From assembly GCA_000196815.1 (NCBI GenBank), contig FP929003.1, positions 558,001-622,000 of the forward strand: 64,000 bases of DNA, given 5' to 3'. The translations under genes and the position numbers were made by a program. The notes beneath the pieces were generated by a model that did no database searches, was not told the DNA's origin, and saw nothing but the letters and a program-made list of their open reading frames with translations. Positions 52,368-61,546 of this stretch are shown one piece after another; the first letter of the stretch is position 1, and each line of letters opens with the position of its first letter. Origin of the DNA: Nitrospira defluvii. GTDB taxonomy: Bacteria > Nitrospirota > Nitrospiria > Nitrospirales > Nitrospiraceae.

Positions 52368-54341
52368 GTGCCGGCCATGTGCGGACTTTTTATTTTCTTT
52401 CTTTTCGTCTGGAGCGTGGTACCGGCCTCTGCCGATTCCGGCCCCCCGGCTCCACCTGCCGAAGCCTTCGCCTCACTCCCCCGTATCGCCTCCATCCAAC
52501 TCTCCCCCTCGGGTCGGCACCTCGCCGTGCTTCGTCACCACGAGGGGAAGACCTATCTGGATACCCAAACGGTTACAGGGCAGGATGCGCATCGCATCGT
52601 CTCCACGGACAACCAGGACTATGTCATCGCCTGGTTCCGATGGGCCAATGACGAACGGGTGTTGGTGAGCGTGCGTTTTGCGGATACACGTGAGGGTGTC
52701 GATTCACAGGAGACCCGACTGTTGGCAGCGAACCGGGATGGAACGCAACAGAACGGCAATCTCCTCAAGGTGGGCTCCTTTCCCTCAATCTTCGGGAAAA
52801 AACACTTTCCGCAATTTCAGGATCGTCTGGTGGGCACCATTCCAGGCGATCCCAGGCATGTCTTGATTGCGCTTGACCTGGAGCGTCCGAACTCTCCTGA
52901 CGTCTATAACGTGGATATCTATTCCGGCGAGCGGACGCTGGTGCAAAACAATCCAGGTCTGCAACCAGGGCCACGGAATGTCTTGCAGTGGATAGCCGAT
53001 CGCGAAGGCCGGTTGAGGGTGGGCGTCGGTCAGTTCGGCACCACCGTGCGGGTGATGTACAAGGTGCCGGAATCCACGCTTTGGCGTGAGTTGGTGGAGT
53101 ATGACCTGGCGAAAGAAACCGGCATGGTGCCCCTGGCCTTCGATGCCGACCCGGACTGGCTCTATGTGAGAGATCAACATCAGGGCAAGGCGGCCATCTT
53201 CAAGGTGAACGTCGCCGATCGTCGCGTGGACCGTCTCCTCGTTGTCGCCGATGCGAAGCATGATTTAACCGGCGAGTTGGTGTATGCGCCGGGACGCAGG
53301 AAGGTGGTCGGGGTCCGGTACAGCGCGGCGGACGAGCGGGTACTCTTCTGGGATTTCGATGCGCAGCGGCTGCAGGCGCGTATCGATCGGGCGGTTCCCG
53401 GGCGGGTCAATGTGATTCACAGCAGCAGCGACGACGGGCGGCTTCACGTCGTCAAATCGAGCGGTGCGGCGCATCCTCCGCAATGGTCGCTGTTCGATGA
53501 ACACGACGGGCGGATGGTCTTGCTCGGCAAGTCGTATCCTGATTTGGAGGGGGTTGGACTGACTGCTCCGAGCACGACCTACGTGACGGCGCGGGACGGC
53601 AAGGAGTTGCAAGTCTTTCTGACCGTTCCCAAGGATCGGGACCCGCGCCACCTTCCGATGATTGTGTTTCCCCACGGAGGGCCTGCCGCCCGAATGCCCG
53701 GCGCGTTTAACTATTGGACACAGTGGTTCGTCAGCCGCGGCTGGGCGGTGCTGGAGCCACGATTTCGCGGTACCGAAGGATATGGGGATGAATGGCTCCG
53801 CGCCGGTTTCCAGCGGTGGGGGCTGGAGATGCAGGACGATCTGACGGACGCGGTGCAGTATGCGATCCGCTCCGGCCTTGCCAATGCCAACAGGATTTGT
53901 ATCGTGGGCGCCGGCTACGGAGGATACGCTGCCTTGATGGGGGCCGTGAAGACGCCGAATCTCTACCGCTGCGCCGTCAGTCTGGGCGGGGTGACAGACT
54001 TGCCCCAGGTCGTCTCCGATAGCCGTTGGTACCTGAATCAAAAGCCGATGGCTGAGTTGCGTATCGGTTCCTGGTGGAACGACCGTGAGCGGCTGCGCGA
54101 CACGTCGCCGGTCTTTCATGCGAAAGAGATTCGTATGCCGCTGCTGCTGCTCCACGGCGCCATGGACCGGGCGGTGCCGGTCTCGCATGGTCGCGACATG
54201 GCCGAGGCGTTGAAATCAGCGAATGTCATGACTTATCGCTATGTAGAACTTCCCCTCGCCGATCAGACGCTGAGTCGCGAACAAGACAGGATTCACGTCT
54301 TCAAGGAACTCGAACAGTTCCTCACTACGTACCTCGACTGA
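52368..54341 (+). CDS. S9-family (prolyl oligopeptidase fold) protein with lost catalytic Ser and His
   Basis: 657 aa from GTG 52368 (ATG at 52377 is an alternative) with a signal-peptide-like start (LFIFFLFVWSVVPASA). The N-terminal ~400 residues form propeller-like strands; the C-terminal alpha/beta-hydrolase (from ~425) includes the S9 landmarks FPHGGPAARMPGAFNYWTQW and ICIVGAGYGGYAALMG. The nucleophile Ser of GxSxGG is Gly516, and the usual His of the DHxL motif is Gln633 (ADQTLSREQDR); Asp600 (HGAMDRAVP) remains. So it should not hydrolyse peptides; a binding or chaperone-like role is possible. Periplasmic. It lies between receptors. Confidence 0.8.
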   Translation: MPAMCGLFIFFLFVWSVVPASADSGPPAPPAEAFASLPRIASIQLSPSGRHLAVLRHHEGKTYLDTQTVTGQDAHRIVSTDNQDYVIAWFRWANDERVLVSVRFADTREGVDSQETRLLAANRDGTQQNGNLLKVGSFPSIFGKKHFPQFQDRLVGTIPGDPRHVLIALDLERPNSPDVYNVDIYSGERTLVQNNPGLQPGPRNVLQWIADREGRLRVGVGQFGTTVRVMYKVPESTLWRELVEYDLAKETGMVPLAFDADPDWLYVRDQHQGKAAIFKVNVADRRVDRLLVVADAKHDLTGELVYAPGRRKVVGVRYSAADERVLFWDFDAQRLQARIDRAVPGRVNVIHSSSDDGRLHVVKSSGAAHPPQWSLFDEHDGRMVLLGKSYPDLEGVGLTAPSTTYVTARDGKELQVFLTVPKDRDPRHLPMIVFPHGGPAARMPGAFNYWTQWFVSRGWAVLEPRFRGTEGYGDEWLRAGFQRWGLEMQDDLTDAVQYAIRSGLANANRICIVGAGYGGYAALMGAVKTPNLYRCAVSLGGVTDLPQVVSDSRWYLNQKPMAELRIGSWWNDRERLRDTSPVFHAKEIRMPLLLLHGAMDRAVPVSHGRDMAEALKSANVMTYRYVELPLADQTLSREQDRIHVFKELEQFLTTYLD

Positions 54342-54654
54342 ATCGTTTTTTTTCTGTCCAATCCACAAGCATCCGTCTCCAGACAGGGGCAATGACGGCG
54401 CAGGACAGGGCCGCGGCGCGATTTCCACCGCTCCGGTCTCGGCTCCGAAGTGCCGGACGTTCCTCAATCCGCCCGACGTCACTCCCTCTTCATGTGTCCC
54501 GCGGTGTGTCATTCCTGGTGTCCGCCAGGTCAGGAAGCATTGCGTACTACGTCACGAACAGGACAGTCCTGCTGCCGGTGCGATTGTGGTGCATTAGTGA
54601 GCATGCATCGGTAGCTGCATCGCACGGTACCTGTTAGAAGTGCGGCGCTGAATC
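54342..54654. other. Intergenic region, 313 bp
   Basis: Begins with a T-run (about eight T at 54347-54354) just after the S9-like stop but no convincing stem before it. I see no coding frame or RNA gene. A short open frame (54392-54637) has Arg/Ser-rich composition and no ribosome site. Confidence 0.4.
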
Positions 54655-54990
54655 ATGGGAATGCATCGGAAACAACTCGCCGCACTGGTGCTGCTCGTTC
54701 CGCTTTATTGGTGGATGGTCTGTGTCCTGCCTCCCATCGGAGCGGTCGAATTCGTGACACACATGGCTGAGGCGGGCGAGCATTGTTATAGCTTCTGTCA
54801 GCATCCATCCCCTCCGGTCGATCACCCTCCAGAATCGGTCGCACTCGACCTTCTCGTTGATCGACAGGCTCCTCGTCTGGCCCCGGTCGTTCTTCTGCCG
54901 CACCGGTGCGTTCGGCAAGACCGGCCGCCGCCGCTGTTCTATTCCCTCAGTCACAGTCTCCGCGCGCCTCCATCCCTGATCGACTGCTGA
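54655..54990 (+). CDS. Small one-helix His/Cys protein (family copy 4)
   Basis: 111 aa from ATG 54655 (a second ATG at 54661). Hydrophobic helix (LAALVLLVPLYWWMVCVLPP), then EFVTHMAEAGEHCYSFCQHPSPPVDH (His plus C-x3-C, in pieces: EFVTHMAEAGEHCYSFCQH), and the C-terminus SLRAPPSLIDC. Compared with copies 1-3 the C-x-W-x-C is replaced by C-x3-C; the RAPPSLI ending is shared with copy 5. A receptor gene starts 124 bp downstream. Confidence 0.65.
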   Translation: MGMHRKQLAALVLLVPLYWWMVCVLPPIGAVEFVTHMAEAGEHCYSFCQHPSPPVDHPPESVALDLLVDRQAPRLAPVVLLPHRCVRQDRPPPLFYSLSHSLRAPPSLIDC

Positions 54991-55114
54991 CCGGCAGGAA
55001 GCGGGCGGGGTGCACCCGATCAGAGACCTGACGATCCCGGCCCCTCGACGGCACCCTGCGTCAGGCCGGATTCCGATCGTTGTCATTGCGTCATTCAATC
55101 CAAGGAGTGTGGAT

Positions 55115-57349
55115 ATGTCATGTGCGGATTTCCGTCGAAGATGGGGGCGTATGGTGTTGGCGGCGAGTTTCGTGTCGGCGGTGTGCGTGTCGACGGGACC
55201 GGCATCGGCGGACGAGGGATCGGAGCCGTCCGCCGAGCCGGTGACGGCGCCGACTGTGGTGGTGCAGGGGACCCGCACCTATCCGGAGGGCACCGGCACA
55301 TTGCATTTAAGTGAGCAAAGCCAGGGGAGCTCGCGCTTGGGGCTCACGCTTCGCGAGATTCCGGCCAGTGTCGATGTGGTGACGCAACAGACGATGCAGG
55401 AGCGAGGGTTGCGCACAGTGTCGGAAGCGATCCAAGCGGCGACCGGTGTTGTCGTGGGGGATCACCCGGTTGCCCCCGGCGCGTTTTCTATGCGCGGGTT
55501 TTCGCAGAACCAGATCCGGTTGTTGTTCGATGGGCTGTCGCTTGGCCCGACCGGGTTCGTCACGCGGCCGCGGGATTCCTGGAATTTGGATCGGGTCGAA
55601 ATTCTGAAGGGGCCGGCGTCCGTCCTGTATGGAGAGGGGGCGGTGGCCGGAGCGGTAAACTTGGTGACGAAGCGGCCCATTCGTGAGTTGACCGGCAGCG
55701 AGGCGTTTCTCTCCTACGGAAGCTTCAATACATTGCGGGCCGGTGTGGGGAGCGGCGGGAAATTGGGAACGGATCAGCTGCACTATCGGGTCGATCTGAG
55801 CTATCAGAATTCAGACAGTTTCAACGGCATTCAACGGACGCCCTATACCTATTGGAATATGACGAGCGCGGTGCTGTACGACGTGACCTCGCGGTTCAAC
55901 CTCGAACTGTCGTTCGACATCGCGCACGATCGGGCGAAGCCCTACACAGGCACGCCGCTGGTACCCTCGTCTTTCGCCACACAAGGTGTCAACGGGGTCG
56001 TGAGCACGACGGACGGCCGAACCGTGGACGCGCGGATGCTGCGGCAGAACTACAACGTGCAAGATGCCGACATGAGTGCGTTGACGACCTGGACGAAGTT
56101 GAAAGCGACGTGGCAGCCGACGGACTTCATCGAGTTGCGGAATCAAGCGTATTACTACACGGCGAAGCGCGACTGGATGAACGGGGAAACCTATCGGTTT
56201 AACACCGGCACACAACTGATCGATCGAGACCGCTTCATGGTCGCGCACGACCAATCCGTGATCGGCGATCGCTTGGAGCTGCAGCTCAATCACCCGATCG
56301 GTACGTTTAAGAACCGGTTCGTGGCGGGCGTGGACTTCACCTACACGGACTTCACGCGGCCGAGCTTCTTCAATGGGGCTGCGGATAGTCTCAGCCCGCT
56401 CAGTCCGGTGCAAGGCTTGTTCGGCGGCGGTCCGACGGCCACGCAGACCGCCAAGATCCTCGATACGGCCGTGTTTGCGGAAGATCAATTCAGCGTGACG
56501 GAACAACTCAAGCTGGTCGCGGGCTTCCGGACGGATTCCATCAATTTGGAACGGGAGTTCTTCACCACCGCCGGGGCCGTGAATACGGCGCAGAGCTTCA
56601 AACAGAACTTCACGCCGACGACCTGGCGCGCCGGTGTCGTGTACGACGTGCTGCCGCAGGTGACGCTGTATGGCCAATTCGCCACTGCGGCGGATCAGGT
56701 GGGCGGCAGTCTCTTCTCCGCCCGCGCCAACCAACAGTTCAATCTGGCGACCGGCCATCAGTGGGAGGTCGGGGCCAAGGGGCAGTTCTGGAATCATCGC
56801 GCCGAATGGACTGTGGCCTACTTCGATATGGTACGGAAAAATATCCTGACGCAAATCTCACAAATCGAATCGCTCAACGTGGGGCGGCGTTCATCCAAGG
56901 GCGTTGAACTGGAGGGGGCCGTGCGCCTCACTGATGCGTGGCGCCTCCATGGGAACGTGACGTTCCTGTCGGCGAAGTTCGATGAATTTGCCGAAGTGGT
57001 GGGCGGCACGTTCGTCTCGCGCAACGGCAATCGGCCGTTCGAAGTCCCGCAGGCGGTCGGCAACCTCTGGACGATCTATCGCGTGCCCACGCCGATCCCG
57101 TTCGATCTTGGCGCGGCCTGGCGCTACGTCGGCGACCGGTATGTCGATGCGGCGAACAGCACGCGCCTGCATGCGTATATGACGGCGGATGCCTGGATTT
57201 CAGTGCCGTACAAACAGTTTGTGGTGACGCTGCGCGGGAGCAATCTGTTCGACAAGACCTATGGGATATTCGGATCCAATTTTTATCCGGACCAGGTCCT
57301 GATCGGAGCCCCACGGACCTTCGAGCTGAGCGTCATGGGACGATTCTGA
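55115..57349 (+). CDS. TonB-dependent siderophore-type receptor
   Basis: 744 aa from ATG 55115, with AAGGAG 7 bases upstream (the frame is open to 55010). Signal peptide (MVLAASFVSAVCVSTGPASA). Ton-box-like PTVVVQGTR (~residue 45), plug with REIPASVDVVTQQTMQERGL and VEILKGPASVLYGEGAVAG (FhuA/FhuE-type plug), then a barrel ending in ELSVMGRF. No STN domain. This subfamily usually imports ferric hydroxamate or related siderophores. It sits between small His/Cys copy 4 and the DMT transporter. Confidence 0.92.
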   Translation: MSCADFRRRWGRMVLAASFVSAVCVSTGPASADEGSEPSAEPVTAPTVVVQGTRTYPEGTGTLHLSEQSQGSSRLGLTLREIPASVDVVTQQTMQERGLRTVSEAIQAATGVVVGDHPVAPGAFSMRGFSQNQIRLLFDGLSLGPTGFVTRPRDSWNLDRVEILKGPASVLYGEGAVAGAVNLVTKRPIRELTGSEAFLSYGSFNTLRAGVGSGGKLGTDQLHYRVDLSYQNSDSFNGIQRTPYTYWNMTSAVLYDVTSRFNLELSFDIAHDRAKPYTGTPLVPSSFATQGVNGVVSTTDGRTVDARMLRQNYNVQDADMSALTTWTKLKATWQPTDFIELRNQAYYYTAKRDWMNGETYRFNTGTQLIDRDRFMVAHDQSVIGDRLELQLNHPIGTFKNRFVAGVDFTYTDFTRPSFFNGAADSLSPLSPVQGLFGGGPTATQTAKILDTAVFAEDQFSVTEQLKLVAGFRTDSINLEREFFTTAGAVNTAQSFKQNFTPTTWRAGVVYDVLPQVTLYGQFATAADQVGGSLFSARANQQFNLATGHQWEVGAKGQFWNHRAEWTVAYFDMVRKNILTQISQIESLNVGRRSSKGVELEGAVRLTDAWRLHGNVTFLSAKFDEFAEVVGGTFVSRNGNRPFEVPQAVGNLWTIYRVPTPIPFDLGAAWRYVGDRYVDAANSTRLHAYMTADAWISVPYKQFVVTLRGSNLFDKTYGIFGSNFYPDQVLIGAPRTFELSVMGRF

Positions 57350-57412
57350 ACAGGCTGGCACATGCGGAGTGACGGGCTTGCCGAGCCGCATGCGTGCTGA
57401 GGAACCTGTGCA

Positions 57413-58471
57413 ATGCGACCATCAACCAAAGGAGCGCTCTGCGGGCTGACGGCGGCTCTGTTAGCCGGTGTGAGCGCCCCTATCTCCAAATTGTTCTTGT
57501 CCGATGTGTCCCCGCTCCACATAGCCGGCCTCCTGTATACCGGCGGGGGGCTTGGCCTCGTGATATGTGAATGGGGAAGGAGGCGATGGGGAGGCGCGAC
57601 AGTCGATGAGGCGCCTCTCCGGCGAGCCGATCTCCCATTGCTGAGCGGGATGGTGTGCCTCGGCGGTATGGTCGGTCCCATTCTGATGCTGTCGGGTCTG
57701 CAGCGCCTCTCGGGGGTGTTCGGTTCGCTGCTGTTGGCTATGGAAGCACCGTTCACCATTCTTTTGGCCGTTGGATGGTTCAAGGAACATCTGACGAGGC
57801 AAGAGGCCGCAGGCGCTGTCATCATTCTGCTCGGCGGGGGACTGATCGGGTATGCGCCGTTCGGGCCGGTCGGCGATCTGATCGGTGTGCTGGCGCTGAG
57901 CGGCGCGACCGTTTGTTGGGCGCTCGACAACAATCTGGCGCAGAGGTTGTCGTCTCTTCGGGATCCGCTGGCGGTGATGAAGGTGAAGGCGCTGAGCGCG
58001 GGGCTTGTCATGATCGGTATTGGGTGCTTCTCTCATGATCGGTGGCCCGAGGCCATGGCGGTGGCGGCGCTCATGGGGGTGGGGAGTGTGAGCTACGGCG
58101 TCAGCCTGGTCCTGGATGCCTACGCTCTTCGATTCGTCGGCGCGGCCCGGGAGGCAGCGTATTTCGCCACGGCACCGTTTGTGGGAGCGGTCTTCTCCAT
58201 CCCGTTGCTCGGTGAGCCGTGGGGCTCACGCGAAGTCCTGGTCGCGCTGCTGATGGGAACGGGAGTTCTGCTCCTGCAGGGGGCTCGGCACGTCCATCTC
58301 CATACGCAGGCAGAAGTTGAGCATGATCATCTGCATCGCCACGCCGACCTGCATCATGATCACCACGAGACGTTCGGTACTGGCGCGCATGCGCACCAGC
58401 ACCGACATCAGCCCATCACGCACGATCATGCGCATGTGTCTGATCTGCATCATCGTCATCCTCACTCGTAG
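57413..58471 (+). CDS. EamA/DMT-family transporter with very His-rich C-terminal tail
   Basis: 352 aa. The first ~290 residues are two EamA repeats giving about ten transmembrane helices (e.g. LCGLTAALLAGVSAPISKLF, GVLALSGATVCWALDNNLAQ). The last ~60 residues are cytoplasmic- or periplasmic-facing and extremely His-rich (about 22 His; e.g. HVHLHTQAEVEHDHLHRHAD and HHDHHETFGTGAHAHQHRHQ), suggesting binding or sensing of Ni, Co, Zn or Cu. EamA proteins export or import small metabolites. Here a metal or metallophore efflux/uptake role fits the cluster; direction is unknown. Inner membrane. Confidence 0.85.
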   Translation: MRPSTKGALCGLTAALLAGVSAPISKLFLSDVSPLHIAGLLYTGGGLGLVICEWGRRRWGGATVDEAPLRRADLPLLSGMVCLGGMVGPILMLSGLQRLSGVFGSLLLAMEAPFTILLAVGWFKEHLTRQEAAGAVIILLGGGLIGYAPFGPVGDLIGVLALSGATVCWALDNNLAQRLSSLRDPLAVMKVKALSAGLVMIGIGCFSHDRWPEAMAVAALMGVGSVSYGVSLVLDAYALRFVGAAREAAYFATAPFVGAVFSIPLLGEPWGSREVLVALLMGTGVLLLQGARHVHLHTQAEVEHDHLHRHADLHHDHHETFGTGAHAHQHRHQPITHDHAHVSDLHHRHPHS

Positions 58472-58559
58472 CCCGGCGCTCGACGAATCGTCTCGCAGTG
58501 TAGTATCGAGCGGCATCCGTCGGTAGCGCCTGAAACGGCGAGTCTGGTACATAACCCGC

Positions 58560-59015
58560 ATGCCGACACGGTTCGAATTCCATCGTACGCCGAGAGTCGT
58601 CGCAGGCCTGTTGCTGGTGATGGGGGTCGCGCTGGCCTGGATGTCCGTCACGCCGACCGGCGCGCTCAGTTGCCTGCATTGTTTTCTGGCGCAACGATGG
58701 GTGGAGGCGACCGTTGTCGATCAGAGCCCCAGACCATCACGGTCCGATACCCGGGCAGCATCCGCCAGTCATGCCTCAAGACGTGTCGTCCTCAATCCCC
58801 CTGTCCTGTCTGACTCTGCTGTTGGCGATCCCCGCACGCTTCCTGTCTCGCGGGACGCCTCGCTCAGCGACCTCCATCCGGCTACTGAGCGCCACTGGGT
58901 ATTCCCTGAAAGATACGTATTCGCGCCAGTCCATACCGGTCCGTCCCAGTTCCCTGTCGTCCGTGACCCCAAGATTGTCGGGTTGCGGGCGCCTCCCTCG
59001 CTGATCATCGCCTAG
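58560..59015 (+). CDS. Small one-helix His/Cys protein (family copy 5, long)
   Basis: 151 aa. Hydrophobic helix (VVAGLLLVMGVALAWMSVTP), then GALSCLHCFLAQRW (C-x2-C with His between), a long Ser/Arg/Pro-rich middle, and the end LRAPPSLIIA, matching copy 4 (LRAPPSLIDC). It lacks the dense His cluster of copies 1-3, so membership rests on layout, the Cys pair and the C-terminal motif. A receptor gene starts ~95 bp downstream. Confidence 0.55.
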   Translation: MPTRFEFHRTPRVVAGLLLVMGVALAWMSVTPTGALSCLHCFLAQRWVEATVVDQSPRPSRSDTRAASASHASRRVVLNPPVLSDSAVGDPRTLPVSRDASLSDLHPATERHWVFPERYVFAPVHTGPSQFPVVRDPKIVGLRAPPSLIIA

Positions 59016-59110
59016 TCGTCCCTTTATTTCATCAGCCTGGCAGTGACGCGTGTGGCTTGGATGCCTCTGCCCAGGCTATGCCTCGACTACGAGGGAAAGG
59101 ACCTTGCGTG

Positions 59111-61525
59111 ATGGAAGCGTTGTCGTTCGTTCGAGGGCCTCAGAGCCGCCCTTCATCAGCCACAAGAATGACGCCGGGCAAGGGACCGGTCTGGGTCGTG
59201 TTCGCGGTGATCACGAGTACGGGTTGCATCGGGCCGCATGTCGCGCCGCAGGACAAACGAGACGCCTCTGCCGTCACGGCGCGGTCAGAGCCTGCAGCAG
59301 AGACGGTAGACGCGCCACGGACAGCGACCCCACCGACGGGCGTACCTGTTCCGATCCCGCCGATTGTTGGAGTCGGATCGACGGATGCCTCCCGGCCGGA
59401 TGATGTGCCGGTGGTGGAGGTGCGCCCGGTGGTGGTGGCATCGACTCGCGAGTCCTACAGCGTTTCGAATAGCACTACGGCGACCAAGACCGATACGCCG
59501 ATTCATGAGACGCCGGCAAGCATTCAGGTAGTGCCGCGGCAGGTGATCGAAGACCAGAAGACGCCGCGGATGAAGGATGCGTTGGAGAACGTCAGCGGCG
59601 TCCGCCCGAATCAATCCATCGGATCGGGGAATCGATTCATCATTCGCGGCTTTCCGGATCTGGGGAAAACCTATCGCAATGGACTGCTCGCCACGTCCCC
59701 GTCAGGGTTTCCGTTCGAAATGGACACGGCGAACATCGAAAGCATTGAGGTGTTGAAGGGGCCAGCCTCCATCCTCTACGGCCGCATCGAGCCGGGCGGC
59801 ATGATCAACGTCAACACGAAGCGGCCGTTGGACACCCCTCACGGCGCCCTGGAACAACAATTCGGGTCCTACAGTTTCTACCGCACGCTCTGGGACGTCG
59901 GCGGGGCCATCACGGACAGCAGGTCGTTGTCGGTCCGCTTTGCGGGGGGGTATCAGAACAGCGGGTCGTTCCGCGATTTCAACTTCATCGACCGGAAGGT
60001 CTTCAATCCCAGTGTGACCTGGCGGCCGACGGACAAAACCACGATGACCGTGGATGTGGAGATCTTGAAGCAAGACTTCCGCGCCGACAGCGGCATTCCG
60101 GTCATCGGCACTCGCCCGGCCCCCGTGCCGATCAGCCGGTCGTACGGCGATCCCAATACGCCGGTGTCGTTCACAAACAAAACGCATATCGGATTCAATC
60201 TCGATCATACGTTCAATGAGTCGTGGAAGCTGACGAATCGCTTCCTCTCCAGCTTCATCGATGCAGAAAGCATCTGGGCGAATCCGGCTCCGGCGTTCGG
60301 GAACGCGCTTCAAGCGGACGGGCGCACCCTCAACCGGAATATCTTCGGCCAAACCAGCTACGTACGGACCTATGCCACAAATCTGGATCTGACGGGGAAG
60401 TTCCGTGTGATGGGCACCCAACACAAGCTGCTGGTCGGGCTCGACTATACGAAAGCCACCACAGACTATTGGTTCTTCGGGAACTTCAATGTGTCGAACC
60501 CGGCGCTGGCGATCGATCTCTTCAACCCCACGTACGGCATTCCTCCCGGCCTGTTCACCGCCGCCCGGTCGATTACCGAACGGCCTAATGCCAATTTTAA
60601 CGTCTTCCAGGAGCATTGGTATGGACTCTATATCCAAGATCAGGTGACGGTCTTCGACCGGCTGCATCTCTTGCTCGGCGGGCGCTACGACTGGGCGGAA
60701 GTAGGGCGAGGGCGGGGCGCGACGTTCGATGCCGCGTCTGCCGCCGTAGATGGAGTGACACGCAAGGACAGCCGGTTCAATCCTCGGTTCGGCCTCCTCT
60801 ACGATCTGACGCCCTGGCTCGCGATGTATGGCAATTATGTGACCTCGTTCGGCGCCAATAACGGAGTCTCCTCGACGAACCAGCCGTTCCCGCCGCAGAC
60901 CGGCAAGCAGCGGGAAGCCGGCCTCAAGGCCGATCTGTTCGACCATCGGTTGAATGCCACGTTGGCCTTCTACCACCTGACCAGAAACAACCTTGTGACG
61001 CCCGATCTGGCCAGTGGCGACCCGCTCGCGCGAATCGTGGTCGGCGAGCAGCGTAGCCAGGGCATCGAGTTCGACATGACCGGGCGAGTGACGAATGCGG
61101 TGAGCGTCATCGGCAGTTACGCCTACACCGACACCCGTGTCACCAAAGACAATTCGGGGTTGCAGGAGAAACGTTTGCCGGGTGTGCCTCTGCACGGAGG
61201 CAGCCTGTGGATGAAATATGACTTTGCCGAACTGAGCGGTCCGGTGAAGGGGCTGAGCGTGGGATTCGGGACCTACATCTCCGGTTCTCGGCACGGGGAC
61301 ATTCAAAACACGTTCACCCTCCCCGGATATGTGCGGCTGGACGGGTTTGCCGCGTACCGGTGGATGATCGGGCCGACGCGGGCGATTGCGCAGGTGACGG
61401 TTCGCAATCTCTTGAATCAGGAGTACTACGAAAATGCCGATCAGAATTCGAACGTGGCCCCACGCAACGGCGTCTATCCGGGCGCGCCCATGACGGTGTT
61501 CGGGTCGTTGCGCCTTGAATACTGA
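59111..61525 (+). CDS. TonB-dependent siderophore-type receptor, long N-terminus
   Basis: 804 aa from ATG 59111; ATG 59168 would begin directly before the signal sequence (GPVWVVFAVITSTGC), whose Cys could be a lipoprotein site. A ~90-residue Pro/Ala/Val-rich stretch (PPTGVPVPIPPIVGVGSTDA) comes before the Ton-box-like VVEVRPVVVAST. Plug: HETPASIQVVPRQVIEDQKT and IEVLKGPASILYGRIEPGG; barrel end FGSLRLEY with terminal aromatic residue. This layout matches ferric-siderophore receptors. It is followed by PepSY, exbB and exbD, whose products would reduce the ferric ligand and energise uptake. Confidence 0.9.
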   Translation: MEALSFVRGPQSRPSSATRMTPGKGPVWVVFAVITSTGCIGPHVAPQDKRDASAVTARSEPAAETVDAPRTATPPTGVPVPIPPIVGVGSTDASRPDDVPVVEVRPVVVASTRESYSVSNSTTATKTDTPIHETPASIQVVPRQVIEDQKTPRMKDALENVSGVRPNQSIGSGNRFIIRGFPDLGKTYRNGLLATSPSGFPFEMDTANIESIEVLKGPASILYGRIEPGGMINVNTKRPLDTPHGALEQQFGSYSFYRTLWDVGGAITDSRSLSVRFAGGYQNSGSFRDFNFIDRKVFNPSVTWRPTDKTTMTVDVEILKQDFRADSGIPVIGTRPAPVPISRSYGDPNTPVSFTNKTHIGFNLDHTFNESWKLTNRFLSSFIDAESIWANPAPAFGNALQADGRTLNRNIFGQTSYVRTYATNLDLTGKFRVMGTQHKLLVGLDYTKATTDYWFFGNFNVSNPALAIDLFNPTYGIPPGLFTAARSITERPNANFNVFQEHWYGLYIQDQVTVFDRLHLLLGGRYDWAEVGRGRGATFDAASAAVDGVTRKDSRFNPRFGLLYDLTPWLAMYGNYVTSFGANNGVSSTNQPFPPQTGKQREAGLKADLFDHRLNATLAFYHLTRNNLVTPDLASGDPLARIVVGEQRSQGIEFDMTGRVTNAVSVIGSYAYTDTRVTKDNSGLQEKRLPGVPLHGGSLWMKYDFAELSGPVKGLSVGFGTYISGSRHGDIQNTFTLPGYVRLDGFAAYRWMIGPTRAIAQVTVRNLLNQEYYENADQNSNVAPRNGVYPGAPMTVFGSLRLEY

Positions 61526-61546
61526 CACAGAAATGAGAGACGGCGA

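Noticed and set aside
54392-54637. 81-codon open frame between the S9-like gene and small copy 4
   Set aside because: No ribosome-binding site, no hydrophobic helix or Cys/His pattern like its neighbours; composition is non-coding.
59702-61528. 608-codon minus-strand open frame opposite the fourth receptor
   Set aside because: Same antisense artefact; the opposite strand encodes a clear receptor with plug and barrel.
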